A stretch of DNA of 64,000 bases, from contig MU839192.1 of NCBI GenBank assembly GCA_030685235.1, positions 86,413-150,412 on the forward strand. Direction: 5' to 3'. The notes below the pieces were generated by a model, which was given only the letters and a program-made list of their open reading frames with translations, searched no databases and was not told where the DNA came from. Made by a program: the position numbers and the translations under genes. The first letter of the stretch is position 1. Every line of letters starts with the position of its first letter. This DNA comes from Copromyces sp. CBS 386.78 (Eukaryota > Ascomycota > Sordariomycetes > Sordariales > Sordariaceae). Below are positions 37,714-49,066 of this stretch, one piece after another.

Positions 37714-37970
37714 ACCCGGGGGACACCCCCGGGGACCCCCGTATGTAAAGGGGGTTGTGAAACCCGGGGGACACCCCCGGGGACCCCCGTGCGTAAAGGC
37801 GTACCCGGGCGTAAAGGGGGTCCCGTACGTAAAGGCGTGCCCGGGCGTAAAGGGGGTTGTAAAGGGGGTTGTGAAATCCGGGGGACACCCCTAGGGACCC
37901 CCGTGCGTAAAAGCGTGCCCGGGCGTGAAGGGAGTTGTGAGACCCGGGGGACACCCCCGGGGACCCCCGC
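37714..37970. repeat. GC-rich minisatellite with four near-perfect hairpin cores
   Basis: The core ACCCGGGGGACACCCCCGGGG recurs at about 37714, 37762, 37876 and 37942. In each, CCCGGGGG pairs with CCCCCGGG around an ACA loop. Cores are separated by variable GTGCGTAAAGGCGT / GGGCGTAAAGGGGGTTGT spacers. The four cores differ at only a few bases, unlike the surrounding AT-rich DNA. Overlapping ORFs on both strands are by-products of the repeat and are not called as genes. Confidence 0.85.
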
Positions 37971-38249
37971 GCATCCACCGACGCGAACACAGGCTGCGAC
38001 CAATAACAGGAACGGATTGCGTGCACAGGCTACAAAAGTTCTAACTAATAACAGGAACGGATTACTTAGTCTATAGACCAATCACAGCACGAAGAACTTA
38101 CATAGGTATCGCCCCCATTATAAAAAAGCTCCGCTATGCTCGCTCACTTCGTGTAAACACTTCATTCTCTAGACTATAACAGCTGCGCTTCAAAAAATAT
38201 ATTATTCTATAAAGAGACTATCTATTATATTTACTTAATAAAGGTAATA

Positions 38250-38766
38250 GAGGAGGACGTTCAAAAATTCTTTAATAAAGTAAATAAGCTTTAAACGATT
38301 AAGAAAGAAATAAAAGGGATATTAATAAATTATTATCAATTATATATCGACGCTTTTCTTTTTACGTTGGCCGATAAGATACCCCTATACTATTTATACA
38401 ATTATAAAATCGAATTTAAACTAGGAGAGCAGCCACTATACGCTAAACTTAGACTAATATTACCTATCGAAATTACCGTTATTAAAAAATAAATTAACGA
38501 GAACTTTAAAAAGAAATTCATCCGTCCCTCCTAATCCGCCGCTGCTTTACCTATCCTATTAATATAAAAGCCGGGCGGGGGAATCCGTATCTATATTAAT
38601 TACCGTAATATTAATAACGTTATTTTAAAAATATAATATCTAATTCTATTAATTAAAAAAACCCTTAACGCTATTTATAAAGCGAAAATCTTTATTAAAT
38701 TCGATATTATTAGTACGTTTAATAAAATATAAGTAAAGGAAGGCTACGAATAATTTACTATATTTA
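38250..38766 (+). pseudogene. pol: Gy6 RT, N-ter part
   Basis: The plus frame begins near IEEDVQKFFNKVNKL and runs through KIEFKLGEQPLYAK, FIRPSQSAAALPILLIQK and GGGIRIYINYRNINNV, the fingers of a gypsy RT. It breaks at the Gy5 insertion (TSD ATTTA at 38762-38766) and resumes at 49356. Confidence 0.85.
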
Positions 38767-39055
38767 TATAAAGTCTTAGTACAATAGGGTAGGAAACACC
38801 TCAATATACGAAGTAGGTCTATTCTTGCTAAAAGACTTTAGCCTAACCGATTAGAAAGGACCGGTTAAGCCGTAAAAGTTTTTATATTCGTACGAACCCT
38901 CGGTAGGCCCGGCCTTCGGCGCTTATATTCCGACCGAACGCCTCTACCCTTATCGGTTTCACTTATTAAACCTACTCTATATCCCGTATTAAGTCAAACC
39001 TAATAACTTTACCCTATATCGGCCTATCCTAAGCCTTTTACTCTATATCCTTACA
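38767..39055 (-). repeat. Gy5 3' LTR (289 bp)
   Basis: Starts TATAAAGTCTTAG, ends ATCCTTACA on plus; originally TGTAA...TTACA. Heavily RIP-mutated in its right half compared with the partner at 49067. Contains GC-rich inverted repeats. Confidence 0.95.
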
Positions 39056-39208
39056 ATTATTTCCCCCTTTAAAAGTTATAATCCCTTATAATTTATATAT
39101 ACGTACTATCCTACTATTTTATAACTATATACCTTATTATTTTAACGGGGCCTTATTAACGAATTTTTAGCCCTCCCCTTCCTTCTAAACGTTTTTATAC
39201 GTATAAAC

Positions 39209-39336
39209 GTAATACTTTACCTCCTATTTACTATTTATACTTTATTTAATATACGGACGTAGTATTTTACTTCCTATTTACTACCTATATTTTATTTAAT
39301 ATACGGATATAATATTCTATTTCTTATTTACTATTT
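39209..39336. repeat. 50-bp tandem repeat, 2.6 units
   Basis: Units at 39209, 39259 and 39309 share TACCTCCTATTTACTATTTA then TTTATTTAATATACGGA. Differences are mainly transitions. Located in the Gy5 3' region. Confidence 0.8.
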
Positions 39337-39433
39337 AGGGTTTTTCGTAATCTACTAACGTTATTCCCCCCTTTAAATACCTAGCTTCTAAATAACTATA
39401 TACCTTTTATTTTTATAGTAAACGTATCCTATC

Positions 39434-39580
39434 CTTATATATTACAATTATTCGCCAACTTTTATATTAATTATTTTCTCCCTAACTAACCTCTTTTATT
39501 ATACCCTCTTATATATTACAATTATTCGCCGACTTATAAATTAATTACCCTTTTTTAAATTAATTTCTTTTATTATACTT
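39434..39580. repeat. 74-bp direct repeat, 2 units
   Basis: CTTATATATTACAATTATTC begins at 39434 and 39508, each followed by a GCC(A/G)ACTT and a CTTTTATTATAC block. In the Gy5 3' region, near the polypurine tract. Confidence 0.75.
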
Positions 39581-42500
39581 ATTCTTCGTATAACTTTTAT
39601 TTCTTTAAACTTATCTTCGCCGACCTATCGTTATAATAGTTTAATACGTTTAAATATCAATCTTCGAAAGCCCTACTAATAATAACGAATTTCCCTATAC
39701 TATAATTAACTTCCTTTATACTATAATAGAATAAATTTTATATTACTACTCCTTTAATATAGTAAAGGGCTTTCTTTTTATTTAAATATAAATACGTAAT
39801 TTTCTTCTTCTATATTCGTAAACGCTTATTCGGCAATTTATATTAATTTTATTATTATACTTAAAACGGCGAAGTAATACCTTATTTATAATATTCGTTT
39901 ATTATATATTTAAATCCCTTATTCCTTTACTATTTATAAACCGAAAATTCGGGAAATATTTACGCCCGCTATTAAATATAGAATAAAACCTACCGTTTAA
40001 TACGTATTTTTCCTTCTTAATTCTTAAAATACTTTATCGGCTAACGTTCGTCGGTTAAATCCCCCTTAAATTCCTAAAGATATTCTAATATTATTAATAC
40101 TATATAATAAATATCCTTCGCTATATTTAAACCTATTATAATAATAATCCTTTTTATAATAATATTATAAATATTTTTATATATATTCGTATAAATATTT
40201 TAAAAGGCCTACACCTTATTAAAAATTCGTATAGCCGTTTTAATAAATTTATTAACGAATAAACGGCAACTAATTATAATAAAACTATTTTTAACAAATT
40301 TTTAAAAGAAATACGTTCGCTACACTATTTTACCTCTATTATTATAATTACTTTATATTATAATTTCTACCCTAATATATATATAAATACCGTTTAATAT
40401 TCCGAAACTATAATTATATTTACTAGTTGTCTACCCTTCGCCAAATAAGCGCCTAGCGTTCTACTTTCGGTAAAAATAGCCCTAAACTAATTTATCGCTT
40501 AATAATTATATAAATTCTCTATTTATTAATTTTAAAAATAGAAAAGAAATTAATATTATAAATTTCCGTTTTCTATTTACGTAAAAATATAAGAACTATT
40601 ATCTATTAATTTAAAATTTAAAATTAAATTATATATTCTTTAACTAGACGCCCACTACCGTACTAAATTTTATATCGCTTATTTAACGCCGCTCTTTAAA
40701 TAGAACTATATTTTTAATATTTAAATTCTATATTATATTACTAATAACGAAGAAAATAACGATTATTAATCGCCAATTATCCGCTTTAATAATTTAATCC
40801 TTTTTCCCCCTATTCTTATCGACTCTTATTTCTAATTCGTCTTACTAATATTTTATACTATTAATAATATTATTATTTACTAACGTATTTTCCTTATTTA
40901 TAATATTTAAACTATCCCCGAACTTAATATAATTACACCCGAAAATAACAACCCTTCCTCTAACGCTTCCCTTATTACTAATTAAGTAATTTCTAATAAT
41001 AAAGAAAATAATAATAATATTTCCTCTATAATTAATTTTCTAAGCGGTAAAGCTTCGGAACTTCGTAATTCGTTTAATTCCTTTTATTCTTCTTATTCGT
41101 AGAATTTATTTATTTCAAATTTATTTAGCCTTCCTTCTTTAAATAGTAAATATAGTAGTATTACCGAATTTAACCCCGAAACTTCTCTTTAATATACCAA
41201 TTCTATATTTAATAACTTAAATAATAATAATCTTATTTTTAATTTAATAAATATTAATACCGAATCTTTTATTAAACCTTCAGAAGGTAATACTTCCTTA
41301 AATTTATAATTTATTAGCGAACTATTAATCCTTAACGTACTTTTAAACCCTTTTTCGGCCATTCCTACTCTTAATTATAATTATTCCTTTACATAATAAA
41401 ATAAAGAGATTTTTACTACTAAGGGTAATTTAATAGCTTCTATTATAGGCGGTATCTATTATCCTCCTTTAAACGACTCCCTAAATAATAATTTTCACCT
41501 TCGTCCTAAAACTTCTACAATATATAATTAATATTTTCGGTACTATTAATTTTTATTAGAACGTTATTATATACCAACTCCTTTCTACTAGGAAATTCGT
41601 AGGTTAAAGTCGCCTCTAAATCGCCATACTTCTATTATACCGGCTCCCGAAACTTCTTTTAAATTTATCCTACTATAAAAAAATATAAATATTAATAGTA
41701 AAATAAATTAATATAACCCGAATAAAAAGCATTTATATTTAATATAATTATTTTATAACCCTTCCGAACCTTTAATTATATAACCGATTTCTCGCTTTTT
41801 ATTCGCTATTAAAAAACCCTTTATACCTTCTTCTATATAAAAATACTATTTTAAAACGGGGTTTACTATAATTATTAATCCTTTAACGCTTCGTCCTCCT
41901 TCGGTCATATTTTTTTATATCCTCCGTCCTTCCTTAAATATACCCTTTAAAAAATTTAATTTATTTACCTACTTTTATAATTTAATAAATATCGGTAACT
42001 TTTATACGCTAACCCTATTATTTGAATTTAATTTTCCTACGTCCTTATTTATATAAAATACAATTATTAATATATATTTTCCTATTATTATATATACTAA
42101 AATAGGCCCCTCTATTAGCGTTAATTCGCTATTTATTAATTAATTTAAATTATTTTCTCTTCGTCCTTTAATAGGACTTAAAATTATTATCGGCGACCTT
42201 TCGGCTAAAATAAGCCCTACTATTATAATTAACCCCTTTAAGCGTATTCGCCTACTCCCTTTTAAAAGGGGTAATATTTAAATACCGCCTCCAATTATTT
42301 TCTAACGCCCTTCGGTCGGCTCTCCTTCAATTCCTACCCTTATAATTTCACCCTATAAATTTAACCGTCGTCCCTCCGCCGCTAAGAAAAATAAAAATAA
42401 AAATATTAGTCCTATTCCCTTTATAATTATTCGCTTAAAACCTTTTTTTAATTCTTTTATTGGTAATTAATTATTTATAGCCCGCTATTCTCTCCGGAAG

Positions 42501-42689
42501 CGGAACGTATTTAAAACCGCTACCGGTACTAATAATCCTAATAAATATTATAAATAACGGGTCGATTATAAATTTTCTTTAATAAATTACTAAATTTTTT
42601 ACTTATTTTCTAATATTTAAACCTTTTATTCGCTTTCCTATCGGCTTCGTATTAAATTATTTAATATAAATATAATTCTTTATAGTAGA

Positions 42690-44400
42690 ATAGAATTTTC
42701 TTTATTTATTTTACTAATTTATATTATCTTACTTCTTATATACTTATTATTTAATTTTCTAATATTTAGAGAACGCTTTCTACGCGTTATATAAATATTT
42801 TACCGATTCCTAAATATTATATTCGATAAACTATCCTATCTATTTAACCAAAAATTTCTCATTTACTCTTTTCCTTTAATAATTTACAATTTCCTCTACT
42901 TTTTATTTATCCTAATCCTTTACTAATTTTAATAATAATATTTTATTAATACTTTTACTATTAATCTTCTATAGTTCGAATAAACTTACTAAGAATATAT
43001 TATATATCCTCTAATATTTCGTAAGCAAAATAATTTAATATATTTAAAACCTAATCCGCTCAACTACTTTAATTTTAATAAAGGTAAATATAAATTTATA
43101 ATTTTAAAAACGAAAATTCTTAATAAATAATCTTATAAAATCGCTTAATTGGAATTCGATTAATATATATCGTTTATTATACCTTTTCTTTTAACTTTTA
43201 ATAACCTATTCCTAATATTAGCGTATAAATTTCCGTACGGCTTCTAAACGCTATAAACGCTCTTTTATTCTTTAAATTTTTAATTTATAACGTCCCTCTA
43301 TATATTTAATTATACAAAGGTAAAAACTATATAAAGCTTCGAACGGCGATATTCCTATAATTATATATTTAGAATTATTATAGGCGAATTTAACCTCCTA
43401 TAATTAGTAGGACTATATAGTACTATCCTTTTCGATTATATTAATATAGAAGAACTTTTCAATTATCTAATATATTCATTCTATTTACCTATTAATTTAA
43501 GGGTAGAATATAATAAATAACCAACGTAATATACTTTAAATTTTAATGAATTCTTTTTAAAATTTATTAATAAATAATTTATCCCTATTACTAACGATTC
43601 CTAAGGGGGAGTTAAAATAATATTCTACGTATTTATAGAGGAAACTAGCTATTTCCGTAGCGTTAAAAATCTTTTTAATAAATATTATTATTGCAAATTT
43701 CGTAAATTAATTAATAATAATTAAAATAATATTATATATATTACCGTAAGGCCCCTAATTCGGCAGTAGGCCGGTAATAAAATCTATACTAATTTCCTAA
43801 AAAGGTTACTCTAATAATAATAAAGATTATCAATTTCTATAGGGCTTATATTTAAATTATTATATTCCTTAATATAATTCGTATCTACTAATATATTCCT
43901 TTACGTCGGTAGCGAAATTTTCTTAATAGAACTTTCTTTTAATTAAATTTAACGTTTTAAAAATACCTATATAATTTAACCTCGGATTATCGTAATAATT
44001 ATATAGGAATTCTTTACGTAGTAAACCCTTATTAAGAATTACTAACCGTCCTTTAAATTATAGGACCCTTTAATTATTTAATTTATACCCCTTAATTATA
44101 AAGCTTTTTATTCGTACGGCCGCTACTAGGTCAACAATATTAGGATTTTTAAATTAAAATTCCTTTACAATAATATAAAATTCTTAATTCTCTTTAATTA
44201 CAAAGGGGTACTCTTTATATAAAATCTTCCTAATAATCCTTCTAAATAAAATTTAAGGAAATAAATTATCCTTCGATTTAATCTCCTATATCCAACGGGT
44301 CGCCGACCAAATAACTTTCTTAATTTACTTAATAAATAAATAAATTATAAACCGTTTCCTATATTCGTAAAGGAATTTTACTTCGAATATCTTCCTTATT
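42690..44400 (-). pseudogene. pol: Gy5 integrase and chromodomain
   Basis: The minus strand shows the integrase core entry EISIDFITGL and IILIIINRFTKF (43680-43800), with catalytic Asp as Asn in the second block. YNNSKYIIIGISPFEALY (about 43340-43385) and the C-terminal IEFQLSDFIRL block follow. The chromodomain (about 42740-42960) reads VEEIVNY, then EKFLVK-IG-FIEYNI-ES and YLYNA, matching the aromatic and WEP positions after allowing for RIP. Confidence 0.85.
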
Positions 44401-45425
44401 TTAAAAGAAAATTATTATATTAACCCTAATTTCCGTTAAAATATTAATACGACGTTACTATATTCTATTTCCCCCTTTATATAATTTAACCTCCTAAATA
44501 AACTATCCGCCAGATTAATTTTACTTAACTAATAAACAATATTAAAATTAAATTATAATAATCAATATACTTACTATACGAACTTCCTTCGGAAGTCCTT
44601 CGCTAATAATTTAATAATACCTATTAATACCTAATAATCCGTAAGGATTTAAAACTTCTAAAATAATCCTTCCAAATAATAATTCTAATACTCTAAATTC
44701 GCAATAATTATAAAGAATTCCTATTAACCTATATATTAATATTATTCCATTTCCGTAAACTTCCTTAAGAAAAAGGCTACCGAATACTATTAATCGCCTA
44801 TTTTCTAAAATAACATATTTAAAATAACTTTCACCAAAATATCCGTTTCTACTTATACTTCCTTCGACTAATCCTAATATCGGAGGATAGGCGCCGACGT
44901 AAAAACTTCCTTAAATATTTCGAACGCTTTATCGGCTATTTTTAGCTATTTAAAAAGCCCCTTCTTCCTCCCGTTCTAACTTCTTTTTAAAAGGTCCGTT
45001 AATAAGGCTATTAATTTAAAATACTAATAAATAAACCGCTAATAAAAATTTATAAACCTTAAAAATACTTATATATTATAGAAAAATTCCGGCCTAGGCT
45101 ACTCTTTAACCGCCTTCACTCTCTTAAGGTTTATTATAATACCTTAAATCGTAATTTAGTAGCCGAAGAAATCTATATACTCCTTATAAAATTCGTATTT
45201 AAATAATTTTATATAGAGTTAAACGTCCCTTAAGCGTTTGAATACTAATTATAAATACTTATTATATTCCTCCTTATTCTACGAAAATATAAAAATATTA
45301 TTGAAGTAAATAATATAAATCTTATCGATTAAACCCGCTAAAATTCTATATATATATATTTAAAAGGTAGCCGGGGCATTTATTAAATTAAATAGTATAA
45401 TTATATATTTAAAATATTTATATTA
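44400..45425 (-). pseudogene. pol: Gy5 RT (distal part) and RNase H
   Basis: Minus frame: FSLINAPATFQIYI near 45360-45405, catalytic box IIYFNNIFIFS near 45285-45320 (both Asp as Asn), then connection and RNase H down to about 44400. Ti2 separates it from the proximal RT at 46291. Confidence 0.8.
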
Positions 45426-45433
45426 AATTTTAA

Positions 45434-46282
45434 GAGAAAGTCTAACCGTACGGTCACGAATGTCTATCCGTACGGTGATCTACTCTTTTCTCCTATACAT
45501 ATCCCTAACCCTGCCATCCCCTCCCTATCAGCACCAGTCTCGCTCGTACCACGACCGCCAAGCCCCTAGATTTCAACCTATTACACATTCTAACCCCTGC
45601 ACAGCACACGTACGCTAACAGCCGTAAAACAATCGCTGACAGCTGTGATAGTCATTGACAGCTGTGACAATTACTGACACCTGTGATAGCCGTGACAGCC
45701 GTAACAGCCGTAATAGCCGTAATAGTCACTGACAGCCGTAACAATCACTAATAGCTATAATAGCTATAACAGCCGTGATAGCCGTAATAGCCGTAATAGC
45801 TGTAATAGCCGTGATAGCCGTAATAGCCGTAATAGCCATAACAATCGCTAATAGCTGTAACAGCCGTAACAGCCGTGACAGCCGTGATAGTCGCTGACAG
45901 CCGTGACAATTACTAACAGCTGTGACAATCGCTGACACCTGTGACAGCCGTAATAGCCATAATAGTTACTGATAGCCGTGACAATCGCTAATAGCTGTGA
46001 CAATCGCTGACACTTGTGACAGCCGTGACAGCCGTGACAATCGCTGATAGCCAATCGCTAATAGCCATGACAATCGCTGACAGCCGTGATAGGTGCGTAT
46101 CTAGTCTGGGCACTGCGGTCTGATATCACGCATGAAAGAATGGTAATGCCCAGATTTCTGGGTGAAATTTTCGAAAGAATACATGTGACATTTGTGGCCG
46201 CGCGAGGGTTAGGGATATGTGTGAGGGAAAAAGTGGATCACTGTACGGATAGACATTCGTGACCGTACGGTTAGACTTTCTC
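45434..46282. mobile_element. Ti2: non-autonomous TIR element, same family as Ti1
   Basis: 849 bp. TIRs at 45434-45512 and 46205-46282 start GAGAAAGTCTAACCGTACGG and end CCCTAACCCT. Exact 8-bp TSD AATTTTAA at 45426-45433 and 46283-46290. The interior matches Ti1 in reverse orientation: the CTAGTCTGGGCACTGCGGTCTG subterminal segment lies on the right here and on the left in Ti1. The TIR outer 45 bp differ from Ti1 at several clustered positions but agree between the two ends of Ti2. No coding capacity. Confidence 0.9.
45613..46095. repeat. Minisatellite core of Ti2
   Basis: Irregular array of ACAGCCGTAATAGCCGTGACAATCGCTG-type units, reverse complement of the Ti1 array, with RIP-type CAGCC to TAGCC changes in many units. 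Short ORFs across it are repeat artefacts. Confidence 0.85.
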
Positions 46283-46290
46283 AATTTTAA

Positions 46291-46870
46291 ACGCCGTTTT
46301 CTATTCATCCCCTTCTTTAATACGGATTCTATAATAAGCTTCTCTTAAATTAACCTTAGAAAAAACTTTAACGCCTGTTAAATAGTCTATTAATTTACTA
46401 ATTAGCGGAAATAAATAGCAGTTCTTAATAATAACCTTATTAAACTTATAATAATTTATATAGAATTATAAAGAATTATCCTTCTTAAATATAAATAGGA
46501 CTAACGCCCCTACCGGGCTATCTAAATATTAAATTTATCCAATTCGTAAATTTTCTTCTAAATAATTGCGGAATATATTTAATTAAACTTTCGATAGGGG
46601 GTAAATCGCCTTTTCTAATATAATCTCCCCTTCTTTAATTTTAATAGCGTATTCTATATTAAGGAAGGTAGGGAACGTTTTAACCCCTTCCTCTAAAAAA
46701 TAAGATTCGAATTCCTTTAATACTAATAGAATTATCGCCGGCCTATCGGCGGTATCCTCCTTATCCTTATCGATATTTTTAAAAGTAAATCCTAAAAAAT
46801 TATATACCGCCGTTATAGAAGCGATAAAAGCCCTTTCGCCTTATATTACTTTACGTACGAAAAACTTTAA
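46291..46870 (-). pseudogene. pol: Gy5 RT, proximal part
   Basis: The minus strand reads SPVGALVLFIFKKDNSLQL-YINYYKFNKV and continues through FSKVNLREAYYRIRI, the fingers and palm entry of a chromovirus RT, then is cut by Ti2 (target AATTTTAA). Confidence 0.8.
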
Positions 46871-46989
46871 ATCCGTTATTTGAAATCTATTAAATTCAAA
46901 TTTATTATTATATATATATATAATAATACTTTCCAAACCTATACCCGGCATTAATATTAATAATAATAATATATATATATTTCTACGGA

Positions 46990-47235
46990 TAATATAAAAT
47001 AATTATATTATTTCTCATTCTTAACTATTTATATCCTTTAATAAGAGGGTAACTTCGAAAATTCCGTAATACTTTATTTCTCCGCCGTTCGTACCTATAA
47101 ATATAAATACTACCGTAATTATAACCTACTTTAATTTATACCTCCTAATAAAATTCTTACAAACCGTATTAACTTCCGCGCCCGTATCCAAATTTATATT
47201 AACCTCCTATCGACGACCTTTCAGCGTTATTACTA
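46990..47235 (-). pseudogene. Gy5 aspartic protease
   Basis: The catalytic motif survives: LDTGAEVNTVCKNFI on the minus strand, with D-T-G-A at 47178-47189. Downstream KYYGIFEVTLLL fits a retropepsin fold. One of the very few active-site motifs in the window not destroyed by RIP, though the polyprotein around it is broken. Confidence 0.75.
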
Positions 47236-48960
47236 CTACTATTATCTTTACCGGGCTATCTCTTCCAACCGTCTTAAAATTAATAACCTCCTTAAATAAC
47301 GGCTTATTTAAGGGGTTTAATCTTTTAACAATATTAAAAAATCAAATAACTCTTCAATCCTCTTAAAATTCTTTAATAATTTATTAACCGAAATACTTTA
47401 AACCGCTACTCTCTTACGCGGTTTATACCCGTCTATCTTAAATCTTTTAAAGTAATTCCGGGTAATATATCCCTTTTCTTAATAATTATAATATTTTTAT
47501 TAGGAAATTCGGGAATTTAATTCCTATTTATCCGGAGACTAGTCTTTTTTCTAATAATCTCGGGAAAAATATTACCAATCTTAATTTTATTCCGATCGGT
47601 CGCCGTAATTATTATTACGCTATTTCGAACGGTTATTATCCTAAAATTTTAAAGAACTTTCTTTCCTTCCTTACTTCTATTCGGCGTCCTTTATCTACTA
47701 CGCTAAAGCCTTCTATATAACTTCCTATATATTAACAACGGAGATATTTAAAGTTTCAAAATATTATTTAATTTTAAATATTAATTTAAAGAAAAAAATA
47801 TAAATAATATCCTTATTATTTTTAATATCCTATCTAAGCCTTTAATAATAAGCATTAAACTTTTCGAAAAAGATTTACAAATTTTTGTTATCCTTTTAAC
47901 GTATATTATAAATTTCGGCCCGGATATTTATTTTATAATATTCGGGTATAATATATTCTTTACGTACAAATTTAAAAAACTCTTCCTATATAGTATTCTA
48001 TTTTTTATCTTTATTATCCTATAATATAACGGCGAAAATTCGCTACAATATAATTAATTTCTTTTCTATATAAATCTACGCCTATAGGATCTTCTAATAA
48101 TCATTAACGTTTTCTTATATTCGGTTATTATTTTATAAACCCTCAATCCAATCTTCAACCTCGGTACTAGTATTAAATATAATAAAACGGCAAATACTAT
48201 ATATAGGAATTTTTATATTAAAAGCCTAATTAATCTTTTCTTATACTATAATTTAAATAATCGCCTATAATTCCTTTAATATAACAACTAATTCACGAAA
48301 ATCGAAGTCGTCGATAACCGAACGATAATATTTATAAATATAGTATCTTTTTAATTACCTTCAATAATCTTCGTCGCTCTCTAATCGTAAAGGATTATAA
48401 AACTTATTTTAAATTAATATAAATAATTATATAAATAATCGGGACCTAGCGCAATCTTCCGATTAAATAGAAAGATTATAATTACAACGCTAAATCGGCT
48501 AGGCCCTCTTACGTAACGAACAAAAATAGCTACAATAATATACAAAAATATTAAAATAGTATTATAATACGTATTTCACTCTCTATTCGGCAAAATAATA
48601 TTTATAATACTAATAAGGACTATACGACCTATAAATATATAAAATACGTAAATATTTAAAATAATAATATTCTTAATACTATTTCAACGAAATTCCCCGT
48701 ATAAAAATACTTTTAAATTCTAATTCTAAAATTTAATTAATTATAATCGTAATAAATTTTATATTAATATACTACTCCTTAATTTAAATTATAAAGCCGT
48801 CGGATTCGTCGGTTAACTACTTATTAGCAAATTAATAACCATTTATTTAATTATTAATAGTATTACCTTAAACTTTAATAATATTATAAATTTCTTCGCC
48901 TAATCTTTCCAAATAGCTTTAATCTAATATAAGTTCGTCCGGGTTAGTCTTACGCTCTAA
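47235..48960 (-). pseudogene. gag: Gy5 gag
   Basis: A CCHC knuckle relic at 47452-47493 reads YYNY-EKGYITRNY (Cys/His to Tyr). The capsid region upstream (about 47700-48400) is recognisable mainly by position. The 5' untranslated leader and primer site lie at 48960-49066; no tRNA complement was identified. Confidence 0.65.
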
Positions 48961-49066
48961 AGAACGTCCGCGGCGACGTACCGTACTTCGGGCACCAATA
49001 CCTTCTTTTTATATACTAACTATATTCCCGGCCTTTATAAATAAATATTTTAAAAAGTTAAAGAAT

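Larger units (their letters stand above)
1..38190 (-). mobile_element. Helitron (rolling-circle transposon), split into three pieces by Gy1 and Gy4
   Basis: One Helitron on the minus strand is present as 37034-~38190, 22664-24866 and 1-903, in 5'-to-3' order of the element. Its 3' part, including the helicase domain, lies off the left edge. Removing Gy1 with one TSD (TTATC) and Gy4 with one TSD (ACCCT) restores a single continuous frame, which is strong evidence that these are pieces of one element. The right border with Gy6 is not exact: Gy6 coding is recognisable from about 38250, and the A/T target dinucleotide expected of a Helitron could not be placed. Family call rests on a DUF6570-like region followed by a Helitron_like_N/Rep domain. 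It is wholly RIP-degraded except for short islands. Confidence 0.8.
37146..38190. other. Helitron 5' non-coding region / junction with Gy6
   Basis: No coding sequence is recognisable here. The stretch holds a 111-bp tandem repeat (37248-~37540), a GC-rich hairpin array (37714-37970), a partial direct repeat (AACAGGAACGGATT at about 38006 and 38051) and, near 38130, GC-rich runs resembling the subterminal arrays of fungal Helitrons. It is much less RIP-mutated than its surroundings: CpA and TpG are common. It most likely contains the Helitron 5' terminus and promoter, but the terminal TC could not be identified. Confidence 0.45.
39056..42650. other. Gy5 3' region between chromodomain and LTR, possible extra ORF
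   Basis: About 3.6 kb with no pol homology. A 50-bp tandem repeat (39209-~39336) and a 74-bp repeat (39434-~39580) lie near the LTR. From about 40300 to 42480 both strands have long frames with few RIP stops. Plus reads natural-looking Pro/Ser/Lys-rich text (RPSVGSPSIPTLIISPYKF near 42310-42370), and minus reads GEPTEGRQKIIGGGIQ over the same area. I cannot tell from this sequence which strand, if either, was coding. No family recognised. Confidence 0.45.

Noticed and set aside
37682..38081. Three overlapping ORFs, one collagen-like (RGSPGVSPG)
   Set aside because: Open on both strands over a GC-rich hairpin repeat; no start context, no homology I recognise.
45726..46054. Two ORFs with AITAIT and CHGC repeats
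   Set aside because: Same artefact over the Ti2 minisatellite.
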